64,000 nucleotides of DNA from assembly GCA_028554645.1 (NCBI GenBank), contig JAQOOI010000058.1, positions 248,001 to 312,000 on the forward strand. The letters are read 5' to 3'. Positions 23,315 to 33,142 of the stretch are shown one piece after another. Both the position numbers and the translations under genes were made by a program. How positions within the stretch are numbered: the stretch's first letter is position 1; each line of letters opens with the position of its first letter. The notes below the pieces were generated by a model. That model worked only from the letters and a program-made list of their open reading frames with translations, was not told the origin of the DNA and searched no databases. This DNA comes from Omphalotus guepiniiformis (lineage: Eukaryota > Basidiomycota > Agaricomycetes > Agaricales > Omphalotaceae).

Positions 23315-24172
23315 TCAATAAGCAAAATCTTCCTCCGCAATGGTGTCCTCGTCTTCCAGAACAGCATTTGCCTCCCCAGCAGCCACCTTCGATTTCTTCC
23401 AAGCCTCAAACTCCTTCATCAGTGGACAATCTCGCTTGAGATGATCACCTGAGCCACAAGCATAGCAGCGATTGAATGACTTAACGGATATAGCAGCAAG
23501 AGCAACGTCATTGGAAGTGTGGCCTGTAGCTGTAGAGGAATTGGTGGATTTATCGGCATTGATGTTGACCTCCTCGTTCAACAACTGAATAATAACATAA
23601 TCGAGTGTGAGCATGGAAGGATGAAGCTGGCCAAATGTTGTGATGATGGTCTTGTACGCAGGAGGAAGACCAGTGGTGAGAGCAAGAATCTGATCGTGGT
23701 CAGAAACGGAAATGCCAGCTGCCTGCATCTCGAATGCCTGCGTCTTCACCTCTCCAATCCAATTCACCATCAACTGACCCTTCTTCATCTTCATCGACAA
23801 GAACCGCTTCCGAAGGGCAACAGACGTTGCAAAGCCTCGTGCACGGTGCACAGCTCGCAAGTCCTCCCAAACCACCAACGGATCCTTGTCACGCATATGC
23901 GCCAACTGACTAGGTTCCACGCGAAGAATCATCTCCGCCCGAGCCTCAGCCATCTTTGTAGCCTTCCTCGCCTTCTTCTTCTTCGCTATCTCCTCTGCGA
24001 TCTCCTCCTGTGACCGTTCCGCCCCCTTGGCATCAACAAAATCAACAATGATCTCGACAATGTCCAGGAAGAGACTCTTTCGAGTAAGCTCAGCCTCCAT
24101 CATAAGGGACCAGGTACCATAGTTGGTGTCATTGAGTTTTGGGAAGGAAATGCGTCCAGAATCTTCAGACAT
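23315..24172 (-). CDS. gag: Gag polyprotein of a Ty1/copia-type element (UBN2-like with CCHC zinc knuckle)
   Basis: Uninterrupted frame of 285 codons with a true ATG at 24172. The N-terminus, FPKLNDTNYGTWSLMMEAEL, is the DUF4219/UBN2-type Gag start of copia elements. The middle contains the LRAVHRARGFATSVALRKRF and GLPPAYKTIITTFG blocks typical of that family. A zinc knuckle CYACGSGDHLKRDC (CX2CX4HX4C) follows near residue 240, and the tail is acidic (EDEDTIAEEDFAY). It packages retroelement RNA into virus-like particles; here no pol follows, so mobilisation would need enzymes from a related full element elsewhere. The absence of stops fits a young insertion or continued selection. Confidence 0.93.
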   Translation of the reverse strand: MSEDSGRISFPKLNDTNYGTWSLMMEAELTRKSLFLDIVEIIVDFVDAKGAERSQEEIAEEIAKKKKARKATKMAEARAEMILRVEPSQLAHMRDKDPLVVWEDLRAVHRARGFATSVALRKRFLSMKMKKGQLMVNWIGEVKTQAFEMQAAGISVSDHDQILALTTGLPPAYKTIITTFGQLHPSMLTLDYVIIQLLNEEVNINADKSTNSSTATGHTSNDVALAAISVKSFNRCYACGSGDHLKRDCPLMKEFEAWKKSKVAAGEANAVLEDEDTIAEEDFAY

Positions 24173-24364
24173 AGTGATAGTAGAACAATAGAATCGAGTA
24201 GGTGAACAGGAAATAGATGATAAACACCAGCACTAGCGGGACAGTGAGCCTAGCCCAGTCGTTGAATCAAATAGGGGTAACAGCAACAGCGAGTGAGTAA
24301 ACAGAGTCCCAGACAGTTAGCGAACACTGAGTGACGGCCGGTATGGGTTGTGCTAACGCGCTTG

Positions 24365-24572
24365 TGTTGGATTTCGGCCTTAGAGAGTAAGAAAAGCGAC
24401 AGAATTCCAGTATAAGCAGGGAACCCGAAGCAAGCGCGTGGGGGTTCCTGGATCACATTAAGACGTATATATGTATCTACGTGAGCTAATCTAGGTACCG
24501 AAACGGATGCCCGGCACGATATCGGACCTCCGTAAGTGTCAAGTTTGATCATCATGATCACGTATTTCTACA
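24365..24572 (-). repeat. 5' LTR of the gag-only retroelement
   Basis: 208 bp, apparently identical to 23000-23207, followed on the outer side by the target duplication GTATA. It should contain the element's promoter, since gag starts about 190 bases inside it on the minus strand. Confidence 0.92.
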
Positions 24573-24724
24573 GTATATCGGTCAACTTGTAGCCGGAATT
24601 CCCCCTTTCACCCTTCCCAATGATCCTCGTTGAGTCGGATTTACACTTGGTAATATATATTGCATTCAAAGACGCTAACGATTTACGCGAGTCTGAGTTT
24701 GGAGTATCCCTGTTATATCACTCC

Positions 24725-24845
24725 TCCCCCTACGTAAAGCAGCGCTGGTTTCTTGCAGGTTCAATGGCTTCGTAAAGTCCGTTGCATCGAGTATGGCGAG
24801 CTCAACGGCAGTCAAGTTCGCGGTCAATTGCAACACGCTACAAGA
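24725..24845 (+). pseudogene. Duplicated fragment of the SDHAF3 5' end
   Basis: The segment GTAAAGCAGCGCTGGTTTCT at about 24735 and the following GTTCAATGG, AAAGTCCGTTGCATC, GCGAGCTCAAC and CAAGTTCGCGGTCAA blocks match 20658-20785 with a small deletion. The latter is exon 1 and upstream DNA of SDHAF3 (coding on the minus strand). Only the 5' part is present, so it cannot be functional. It shows that the duplication unit ran from the SDHAF3 start across the BTB gene. Confidence 0.85.
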
Positions 24846-24895
24846 CGTCTATCACGTTAGAACACATCTACAATGATGCTTAATGCTGCCTGTCA

Positions 24896-24992
24896 CGAAA
24901 TCGATATGGCGCAGTTTAGAAGCACTGTACACTGAAATCGATATAGCGCAGTTCAGAAGCACTGTACACTGAAATCGATATGGCGCAGTTCA
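24896..24992. repeat. Tandem repeat, about 37-bp unit, 2.6 copies
   Basis: The unit GAAATCGATATGGCGCAGTT followed by AGAAGCACTGTACACT is present twice, plus a partial third copy, with one or two mismatches (ATGG/ATAG, GTTT/GTTC). It lies in the promoter region of the intact BTB copy; copy 1 has no comparable repeat. Confidence 0.9.
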
Positions 24993-25100
24993 CTACTGCT
25001 TAACCTGAACATTCATCTAGTTGCTTCAAGTAAAGTCTTTGCCTCGTTTTCATCCTCATACCTTACTCATACCACCTCAGCTCAGTATCAATTACCAGCG

Positions 25101-26074
25101 ATGAACAGCTCCAGAGAGACACTCGATACCAATACCAGTACTTCCCAGAAGTGTACGCTTGAACTAATGATATTCAACTATCATTGCTGACTGAAGCCTT
25201 CTAGTCAATTTTCCCGATGCCGACATAATCATTCGATCTTCAGACAATGTATTATTTCGCATCCACAAGAAAAATCTTGAGTTCGCTACCGGTGGCTTTC
25301 CTTCGGCGGATACGCCAACTCTTGATGAATATATCTCTCTTCCCGAGTCATCCAAGACGTTGGAGGTCCTTTTTAAATTCATATATCCTCAACGGTACCC
25401 GGACTTGGAAGACATAGCTTTCGAAGAGCTTCTCAACCTTGCTGAAGCTGCGGAGAAATATGAAGTCTACGCCGCGATAAGTGTGTGCATGTCGCGAATG
25501 AAGTGAGCTTGTCTTGTCTTGCCTTTTGTACTTTATTCACGGAAGAGCGGTAGAGATTTCATGCACTCGGATCATTCGTGGGCAGTCCTGGACTTCGCCG
25601 CAAGGCACGATTACTATTCCCTTATCGTGCAGCTGGCTCCGACCTTTGTCGACAAACCCCTCGAAGAAATCGCTACCATTTTACCGCATCACATCTACGT
25701 CCCATGGGTAAGTGGGCTTTGTGATTTATGTCGAATTCACCGTGATGCATTCAATACTTTTACAGAGCATCTACAGAGATCGATGGCTCATGGTACTCGG
25801 CACTGCAATCAATACAGGAGTAATGTCATACTACCATTATTCATGTACAACTTGGTGTTCCTATCTCCGCCTCGTAATGGAGAAACTCAACGGAAAACCA
25901 AGTTTTTTGGTGAAAGAGAAATTATCAGCTATATTTCAAGATCTGAGACCAGTTTCGCTGCCGCGTGCCCCTACTTGCTCGACTTGTACGCAAAATGCAT
26001 TGGCATGGGAGACGTATATCGGTCAACTTGTAGCCGGAATTCCTCCCTTCACCCTTCCCAGTGATCCTCGTTGA
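25101..26074 (+). CDS. BTB/POZ domain protein, intact copy 2
   Basis: Fungal BTB protein, likely a protein-interaction adaptor (BTB proteins often dimerise or bind cullin-3; no partner can be named). Exons 25101-25152, 25205-25502, 25548-25707 and 25766-26074 join in phase. The N-terminus is MNSSRETLDTNTSTSQK, then the BTB core: FPDADIIIRSSDNVLFRIH, SKTLEVLFKFIYPQRYPDL and LAEAAEKYEVYAAISVCMSR. A second part follows with FAARHDYYSLIVQLAPTFVD, PHHIYVPW and YRDRWLMVLGTAI, ending in a CSTC pair and WETYIGQLVAGIPPFT, as in many agaricomycete BTB proteins. It is about 270 residues. The upstream repeat and the SDHAF3 fragment show that it arose by local duplication. Confidence 0.87.
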
Positions 26075-26609
26075 TTTACACTGGTATCTAAATGAAGGTA
26101 ACACCTTGTTCTCTGTTTTATGACCCTGGCTCCATAATCGACGAATTTCCAAGCTTTCTTGTGAACGATTGTAGTCCCCCACATATGTACATCATGCACA
26201 CTTGAATATAAATTGCATTCAAAGACCCTGACAAATTTCGTGAGTTGTAGTATTACGCCTCCCTGTGTTCCAGTATCGTAAGGTATGAAGACTGCTGGGC
26301 GGAATCTCTTTTCGTCTGAGGGAGTAGACGGTCATTTCTACACCGCATAATGCAAACTAACCCAACAGGCTTAACGTAACGTACTTAACGCATCCCAAGG
26401 CAAACGACCTCATTGGTTCCGTCTACAGAATTTACATCAATACTGAAATAACGAGGACAACAAAGAAGTGGTGAAGTGTTGATAGAGAATAAATGCAAAA
26501 GAAAAAGCATGCAGTAAGATAAATAGTGAAAGCGATGAGATTTCATGAATTGTCTAAGAATGCGACTAATCTAGAACGATAGAAAACCGGAGAGTGACTG
26601 CTGAAAAAC
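26075..26609. other. Intergenic region between convergent genes
   Basis: Holds the 3' flanks of the BTB gene and the zinc-finger gene. At about 26203-26245 it keeps homology (ATTGCATTCAAAGAC) to the sequence after BTB copy 1 (about 24658-24700), marking the right part of the duplication unit. Confidence 0.55.
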
Positions 26610-28252
26610 CTAAGAGAGACACCTCGGAACATGCCTCTTTAGCGCATCTTCACGTGTAAATGCCTTGGTGCATTTTTTGCATACAAAAGACGGTGCCTTA
26701 TGAGCGAGTGCCAGCTCGTGTCTCCTCATATCTCCAATGGAAGTTGTCGTCCGATCGCAATCATGGTGAGCGCATCGATAGAGTTTTGCAGTGATGTGGA
26801 CGTTACGAAAGTGCACAGGAACATCTGCGAGATCTTCGAAAGTTTCATTGCATTCCACCATATAGCAGCGGAAGGCTAATCCAGACCCGGGAGATGGCAT
26901 AGAGCTCGACGACGAAGAGGGCGTTGAACTTGTGTCAATATCGCGTTCGTGCTTTGTGAAACTTTTGAAGGAATTGGGGGAGAAAGGCACCGTGCGCTCA
27001 CTGTTAGGATTACCGCGGGTGCGAGGACCAACAAGTCTTGATCCCGAATTCATCGAAAGCGCTGTGGCAGGCGACGCACGGTCTACACGACCAGGTCGTT
27101 TCGGGACTTGTGGAATCTTAAAACAAGCGTCCTGAAGCTCTGGCTTCGTCTTCTTTGGGCGAGGCGCAGTGGTCTTTACTGCCTTGCGCTTTCGCTGAGT
27201 GTTCTTCGAATTAGCTTCAACAACGGGTGAAAGCAAGTCTACGTATTCGTCGGTACCATCGAGCGGAATGTTCGTCTCCCAACTGCTTCGATCAAGCTGC
27301 ACTGCATCAGCTATTTCCTTCAAAGGATCCTCTGTGACTATTTCCCGTGGGTCGCAGCACATAACGTCATCCTCTGAACCGGGGCATATTTGCTTTGCGG
27401 ACATGTGGGATCCGGCAGTGTCCCACGAAAGTCCGTTGGAGGCCTCCGTGTTCGGAAGGACGTACAAGCAAAGTTCATCATCCTGAGGATCGTCGCTGGT
27501 CGCAGGTGGTTTTTCATTATTGGAGACGGCGTCCCAAGTGGGAGAAGACCCTGACGTCTTGACAAGTTTGAAACCAGAGACGGTCTGCCATTTCTCATCG
27601 CTCGGGACAACGCCAGCAGGGTGCTGTGAAGGAAAAGCGGGAATTTCGTAATCAGAAAGGGCATCACGAAGCTATGATACGTGAACAAATCAACTCTCTG
27701 TCCCCGTCGCAAGAAAAGAAGGGGACGTACAGAACTATAGGTTTTTCGCTCTGTCTTCTCAAAAGACTCAATATCAAAACAGTGTTCTTTGGGTACTGGA
27801 ATCAGAGTGCGTGGGACTTTATCCTTGAGCACTTTCCGTGAATCGAAAACATCATAAGGTGTCATCGAGAGATGAATGTGTGGCTTGCTTTCCACTAACC
27901 TCTGATCATTTCGCTCAGGAGATGCAACGATATAGTCGTCAGCGACAAATGGAGCGAACGGATCAAAAGGGTCCTCCCGCTCCGGCTTGCAGACGAAGGT
28001 GAATTCGGTATTCCTCGCATCTCCCAGGTGTGAAGAAGTCGAGAGCCCCGCCGTCGGCAGGTGAGATGGAAACTCGGAGATGCAGGTACCCTGGAAGATT
28101 CGAATGATGTTGTCTGCGACTGGACGAGGCGTCTTGGGAAAATAGGCTGTAGCGTAAAGATCGACCATTATATCCTCGATTTTCTCCGAATCGAGGTTCG
28201 TAACTTGGGCCCGGCCAGCGGGAGCGACAGACTGAACAACTGAGTGAGACAT
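26610..28252 (-). CDS. C2H2 zinc-finger protein, probable transcription factor
   Basis: Two exons, 28252-27731 and 27671-26610, joined by a 59-base GT-AG intron; about 530 residues. The ATG at 28252 gives MSHSVVQSVAPAGRAQV. Most of the protein is disordered and polar, with a basic stretch (QRKRKAVKTTAPRPKK) that could serve nuclear import and a Ser/Pro-rich run (SSSSSSMPSP). Three zinc fingers lie at the C-terminus: CYMVECNETFEDLADVPVHF..H, CAHHDCDRTTTSIGDMRRH....H, and CKKCTKAFTREDALKRHVPRC, where the last is a C2HC variant. The end, CLS, follows at once. Terminal fingers of this kind are typical of basidiomycete C2H2 regulators; targets are unknown. Confidence 0.88.
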
Positions 28253-28842
28253 GATGCAGGTAGGATGTGGAGGCAAAGATGCTAAGGAGAAATGCAGGGG
28301 AAAGAAATTGTGGATTGCTTGTCTGAGTTAGAGTCAACCCACGCAATAAATATTGTCGAGGACAATGGACAAACTACCCTTCCGCTTTGCCTCCGCTTTG
28401 CCTGTGGATGGGGAGGTGGCTTCGTTTGTCAGTCGAAGCCAATGCATATTCCATATATGGCGCATCCTTGGAAATGTCAGGATCATTGTTCGCCATGGAG
28501 TGGGAAGTGGGATGGCCACAGGAGACCAAAGCTCGGGAGGCTTATCCACTGAAGCCTTTCATGAAGGGATAATAGCATTGGCCCTCGATCAGTGGCCGGA
28601 GCTTGACAGTGCCTGTTCAAAAGGTGAGCATCGCCGGTTCGAAGAACAAGACTAGAATATTGAAAATAACATATCCTGTGTTGGTTTTGTTCACCAGAAT
28701 ATGCTGTGCTGGACATGATCGAAGAGACTCTGGGTGAGGTCAAAGCTGTAACTCTAATTTGTATATTTCCCAAATTGGTAATTCGAACATTGTTGACATG
28801 GCCAAAGCCTCTGTGTCGGAAGCTTGCCGTTTTTCAATTGAC
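28253..28842. other. Intergenic region, nothing recognised
   Basis: Lies upstream of the zinc-finger gene and downstream of the DHA2 transporter, both on the minus strand. Overlapping frames on both strands (28292-28773) share no domain; a short CCGCTTTGCCT unit is repeated twice near 28380. Confidence 0.45.
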
Positions 28843-31022
28843 CTACAGCTCTCCTTCGCCTCTTGGGGGTGTCGGTGATGACGAAACCTGTGCAGATGTG
28901 ATTTCCACGGAATGCACTTTTTCCTGATTCCCGAGCTCTCCCAACTCTAATGCTGTCGTTTCATCATTTTTCTCTGGCATTTGGCCCACGTATCCAATTC
29001 CACGCAAACCAATCAAACATATGACAACACTGACGAGAGAGACACCAAAGAGGGTCCATCCAGCCGCTCGATAGCCTATCGTGAGCACCGCTGGAGACGT
29101 CGGAGAGAGCTCTGGATGCATCCTAGAGTATTTTTGTGATACAGCGCTGGAAATAGATGACGTTATAGCAAGTCCGATGGAAGTGCCAAGCTAAGAATAT
29201 ATATCAGCCAAAAGCCACAGTCGAACCGATCTGCACTTACACGAGTAGCGACGTTGTAGATGCCTCCGGCCAAGGCTTGCGAATCTTCATCAAATGACGT
29301 GGAGAGATGCAGATTCCCTATCGGGTATATTATGTCCGTACCGACTGAAGTCCTGTTAGCTTCTACTTGAATGCTGGATATCCAACATCATACGCACCAA
29401 TAAGAATCATGGCCCAAAACAACGACGTCCAGTACGAAGCGTGGACATTCATCACGGCGAAGATGATGGGTGCAGCCTTTGAGCGAGGAAATTAACGAGG
29501 TGACACTGCAGAAGAGATTTGTATGCACTGACGATAGTCCCAGATAGACCGAAAAGCATCAGAAGCTGGCTAGGTACATGGTTCATTGCCCATCCAGAGA
29601 AAAGATTGGCACCAATGCCAGCTACGACCATCGGAATGAATCGGATAGATGTTTGGACCGTATCAAGTAGTTCAACCTGTTGTATGCTGCAGAATCAGGG
29701 CGAAATCTCTCAGTTGTGAATCAGAATGTAGCGGTGAGCTACTTACTAGAGAGTGGAGTAATACGTCAAGACATTAAAATTCCACCTGCATGAATGGCTC
29801 AACGCTTTGCACGTTTTGGACATGAAATTAATGGGTTACCATGCGAAGAATACCAGCAGGATAAAAGATTTGAGCTTCGGCCCGTCTTGTTTCCACATAC
29901 GCGGAGGCATAAGAACAGACAAGTTCTTAGATTCACGCCACACCTCATAATACCAGAATGCCACGATCAGAACAGCAGACGTGCACGTAAGTCCGATTAT
30001 ACGAGGCGTAGCCCACCCCCTAGGAGCAGAAGCAGAGTCGCTACAAGTAGCTTCGTTAGTGAACGCAAAGAGGAACGTGACAAAAAGGCATACGCGAGGC
30101 TGTAAGTGAGCAACCCGACTCCTGAAATGCTAAGAAAAGCGCCTCCCAGATCTAGACCTTTTCTATAGTACCTCCTCTGAGTGTCTTTTTCAAAGACGAC
30201 GTATCCAAGGATAACAAGCAAGGCACCTAGAGCGGCTTGAATGTAGAAGATACCTCTCCAAGTTGCTTTACTTTGCACAATTACACCACCTATAAGATAG
30301 TGTGAGCTCAAGACTCAGGGTATCTGATGGATTCGTACCTAGCACTAGTCCAAGGATGAAGCCGACAGGTTGACCTGCTCCGAGAATGCCAAACGCTCTA
30401 TTTCTTCGTGGACCAGGCGGAAAGTGTTTAGCGATGATGCTAACACCTGCAGGTGTATTCGCGGCTGCTCCAATTCCTTCGAAGGCTAAGAAGAGAATGA
30501 ACGCTATGTCATTCGGAGCAAATGCCACTCCAAGACTCCTTCAAGGCGATGTTAGATTCATATGTGTTGGGATAAGACTGATTGCGCACCATAATGCAAA
30601 CCAAGCCGAACCAAGAAGGAACATGATTCTTTCTCCAGCGATATCACTGATACGACCAAACAACAATAGCATACAGCCATAGGAAAGGCTGGAAGAAAGC
30701 AAAGAGTAAAAGCATCAGTTCATCAACCCCATACGGAGCATCAGAGTCATAAGTACTTGAACACGTTCAGAGGCCATTGAAGGTCAGACTGAAAGAATTT
30801 AGTGTTACGTTTGCGCAATGAATTAGAGTACATACTTGCTTGAACTTGAGGTCTTCACCGATCGTTGGTAGCGCGACAGTCAGCGCGCCCGACAGGAACA
30901 CCTGAAAGTTTTTCAGATTCAGAAGACGATCTGCAACAATTCGGGCCAGAAAAATTTACACTCAACGTTGTTACACCAGAGACGGCAGCGATGACTGCTG
31001 CATCTTTCAAACCGCGGGCCAT
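28843..31022 (-). CDS. MFS drug/proton antiporter, DHA2 family (14 TM)
   Basis: Plasma-membrane or vacuolar exporter of the DHA2/ATR1-like group. The ATG at 31022 starts MARGLKDAAVIAAVSGVTTL; the first intron leads to VFLSGALTVALPTIGEDLKF. Following exons give SDLQWPLNVFN, then LSYGCMLLLFGRISDIAGER (motif A), GVAFAPNDIAFILFLAFEGI, ANTPAGVSIIAKHFPPGPRR and FGILGAGQPVGFILGLVLGG (motif C region). After TWRGIFYIQAALGALLVIL comes a loop with RRYYRKGLDLGGAFLSISG. The later half includes IRFIPMVVAGIGANLFSGW and SFDEDSQALAGGIYNV-like segments. The end is GYRAAGWTLFGVSLVSVVIC plus a hydrophilic tail ending TPPRGEGEL. Many short introns break the frame. Cargo unknown. Confidence 0.88.
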
Positions 31023-31773
31023 AGATGGGGTTGAAGACTTCTACTACAGACGTCCGGAGTGCAACACAAAAAATATCGAATGCAGGTCGAATGCAAGGTC
31101 CGGTTGCTGCCTTACTCCAGCCTTACTCAGAGTCGCGCTAGACCGCTAGGCGACATTCCATAGCATTCCATGGGTAACCAAGATTAGGCAGCTGTATAGT
31201 CATGACTCATGAGAGTGATGCAGACATGAAAATGAAATTCAACTTCAAGCTTACCTGAACTACATCATGCATGCAGAACGACTTTACGAAGTTCGAACCA
31301 ATAGGGACGCGAATAGAGGATCCGAAGGAAAACTGAAACTTGGGCACTGGATCACTGGAACTTGACACTCGTTTTCGGACTTCCTGAACGCGACAGAGCG
31401 CACAGAAAATGAGTATCCAAATGGAGACGAGCATTTGACGAGAAACAGAGCAGCGCTGAAAGCATAGCAAAGATAGAAGAAAGCTAATTTGAGTCCCAAC
31501 TAGCACATTCAAGATACTTTTGAAGCTGCATGTTCTCTCTCCAGGACGATCCAGTATCAATAATTGCGATGACTGCAGGAATTAAGGACGATTCGCTTAT
31601 TAGAGTTTAGTCAAACCATCTTACGTCGGGCCTCACCCGGTGATTCCTTAAGAGGCCGAGCAATCAGCGCGCTTAAGGAAGCTTAAGCCAAGCGCCCAAA
31701 CGTCTTACAGATCTCTATTTAAAAGTTTGTACCTCCTGGAGCAATGTCGCCCTATCAGCACTGCTTGCAGAGG

Positions 31774-31780
31774 TATATAA
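31774..31780 (+). promoter_or_regulatory. TATA box without an attached gene
   Basis: GGTATATAAACGC is a near-ideal TATA box on the plus strand. Sixty bases later, after CATCATCC and ACGACCATCACT, an ATG at 31840 in good context opens a frame of only 17 codons (MSREETSLNSGT...) that ends at the edge of the AT-rich island. It looks like a core promoter separated from its gene. Confidence 0.5.
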
Positions 31781-32378
31781 ACGCTCTAAGCTACTAGAAA
31801 TAGCATTCCATCATCCTACATACCCGTACGACCATCACTATGTCTCGCGAAGAAACATCACTAAATTCAGGGACCTGTCATAATGGATTATAAGTCCGCG
31901 TAATACGTGTAATCTACTGTAACACCAATAATATGATCATAATATTATACATCAAATTGTAAGGAATTTTAACTCATTAGACCTTTGGACTTTTTTCGAC
32001 AATTATTATACTTCATTTATACAACACACAAAATCTATGTCAAGACAGCACAATAAGAAATTTTTCTCGGATATCCTCATATTGAGCTAACAAATATATC
32101 TTATTCAATACAATAATAAATATATCTTGAGACCTTGCACACATTCAAATATAATAAAAATTGTATATCATTGCGCAGGGTAGACTATATACAAGAGTAT
32201 TTAACTACATGCGACGCTCCTGTGTACATGCGAGGCAAGCTAAAATTGAATATTAAGTGCCGAGCATCACCATAAATAGAATAGTGCACGTACCAGATAA
32301 TATGTATGTCCTATCAAGTCTACTTCAGCCAATTAGTAAAAAAAAAAATTTGCGAAAGAGATTGAATGACATACTTGT

Positions 32379-32578
32379 CTGCCCACTTCAAAAAGTCCTA
32401 CAATAAAGTATCTGTGAGAAAACAGGATGTGAGGAATAAAGAAATTTGAGACATAAAAGCCAACATACTATTTTCAGACTGCCCACTTCACAGTCCTACA
32501 ATATAGTATCTGGTTGAGGGCCAGGATGTGAGAAATAAATAAGTTTGAGATATAAGAAACCAACGTACTATTCCCAGA
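32379..32578. repeat. Tandem duplication of a 100-bp unit
   Basis: Both units begin CTGCCCACTTCA, contain AGTCCTACAATA, AGTATCTG and CAGGATGTGAG, and end with a CCAAC.TACTATT.CCAGA-like segment. They differ at scattered positions, so the duplication is not fresh. They sit at the right edge of the AT-rich island and code for nothing recognisable. Confidence 0.85.
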
Positions 32579-33142
32579 ATTGTTGCGGAGGTGGTGGTTG
32601 GAGGAAGAGAAGGAGATGGAAATAAATCAACGAAGTCACGGCCTTTTGTAATGCCCGTATGTTGGCCAGTCACCTGATCGCGTTGCGGAATGCCGGTCTA
32701 TGCCGGTGCGCGGTTACTTATCGGGTGGTGCTTATCATTTTCCAGCTCCGACTTCTTAGAAATTTTACTAAGTGCGTGTGCATCGCTTGTGACTCGAGCA
32801 TCGAGCTCGTTCGAAATAATTCCATAATTTTCAAGGCTGAGATCCAGCTAACAGTCTCTGAGCTATGTGCTACACAAAAGCTTCTTACTGTAGGAATTCT
32901 TCACATATGTGCAAAGGCTACATTAGTGACATATTGGCTGGTGGTCACTTGGTATTTTATAATCAACTCGTAAATTGTATGAGGAAAGGTAAGTGTGTAC
33001 AATATTGCAAAATACATACAGCACAAATATACAGCAGTATAGATATGTAAAATAAATCCTTCAAATTCTCACCAATCATGGTAGTGAAATAATAATTACT
33101 GGCACCTGTAATATTGTACAATTGTGGCAGCAAGATTATAAC

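Larger units (their letters stand above)
23000..24572 (-). mobile_element. Gag-only LTR retroelement (Ty1/copia-type, non-autonomous), apparently recent
   Basis: Complete element bounded by two 208-bp direct repeats starting TGTTGGATTTCGG and ending ATTTCTACA, with TG...CA ends. The five-base target duplication GTATA flanks it (22995-22999 and 24573-24577). The coding strand is minus, so the 5' LTR is 24365-24572 and the 3' LTR is 23000-23207. A polypurine tract GTGGGGGAG (minus strand) abuts the 3' LTR at 23208-23216. The single internal gene is gag; no protease, integrase or reverse transcriptase is present in the 1.16-kb interior. The two LTRs look identical by eye, implying recent insertion. 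I could not match the sequence next to the 5' LTR to a tRNA primer-binding site. Confidence 0.93.
21971..24635 (+). pseudogene. BTB/POZ domain gene copy 1, interrupted by an LTR retroelement
   Basis: Homolog of the intact BTB gene at 25101-26074. Exon 1 (21971-22025) starts MNQSDEKSDSSIALSSQK. Exon 2 (22193-22490) holds the BTB core: DADVTIRSSDNVLFRIHKKN, PLSEPSKTLEVLFEFVYPQ and AEAAEKYEVYAAISVC. The exon 3 acceptor differs from copy 2 (AAAAGGC instead of GAAGAGC), and every nearby AG gives the wrong frame. The next donor is GTTAGT rather than GTAAGT. The last exon is cut after WERY by an LTR at 23000, which adds a few codons and a stop. The missing gene end resumes at 24573. Intron 1 is also longer (167 bases). 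It is probably a dead or truncated copy, though a C-terminally shortened protein cannot be excluded. Confidence 0.85.
31023..33142. other. Intergenic region with an AT-rich island
   Basis: No gene recognised across 2.1 kb. From about 31885 to 32370 the DNA is much richer in A+T than the rest of the window, with long A/T runs. It is followed by two tandem copies of a 100-bp unit (32379-32578). An isolated strong TATA box and start codon stand at its left edge (see findings). Confidence 0.6.

Noticed and set aside
31065..31165. tRNA-like segment on the minus strand (TAGCGGTCTAG box-A-like, TTCGACC loop, TTTTTT after it)
   Set aside because: No acceptor stem can be formed and the T stem is imperfect; the spacing is also wrong. 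Two GAGTAAGGC repeats explain part of the regularity. Probably chance or a very old relic.
31207..31560. 117-residue hydrophobic minus-strand frame
   Set aside because: Starts with a non-ATG codon, has a scrambled hydrophobic pattern and an overlapping second frame; no sign of selection.
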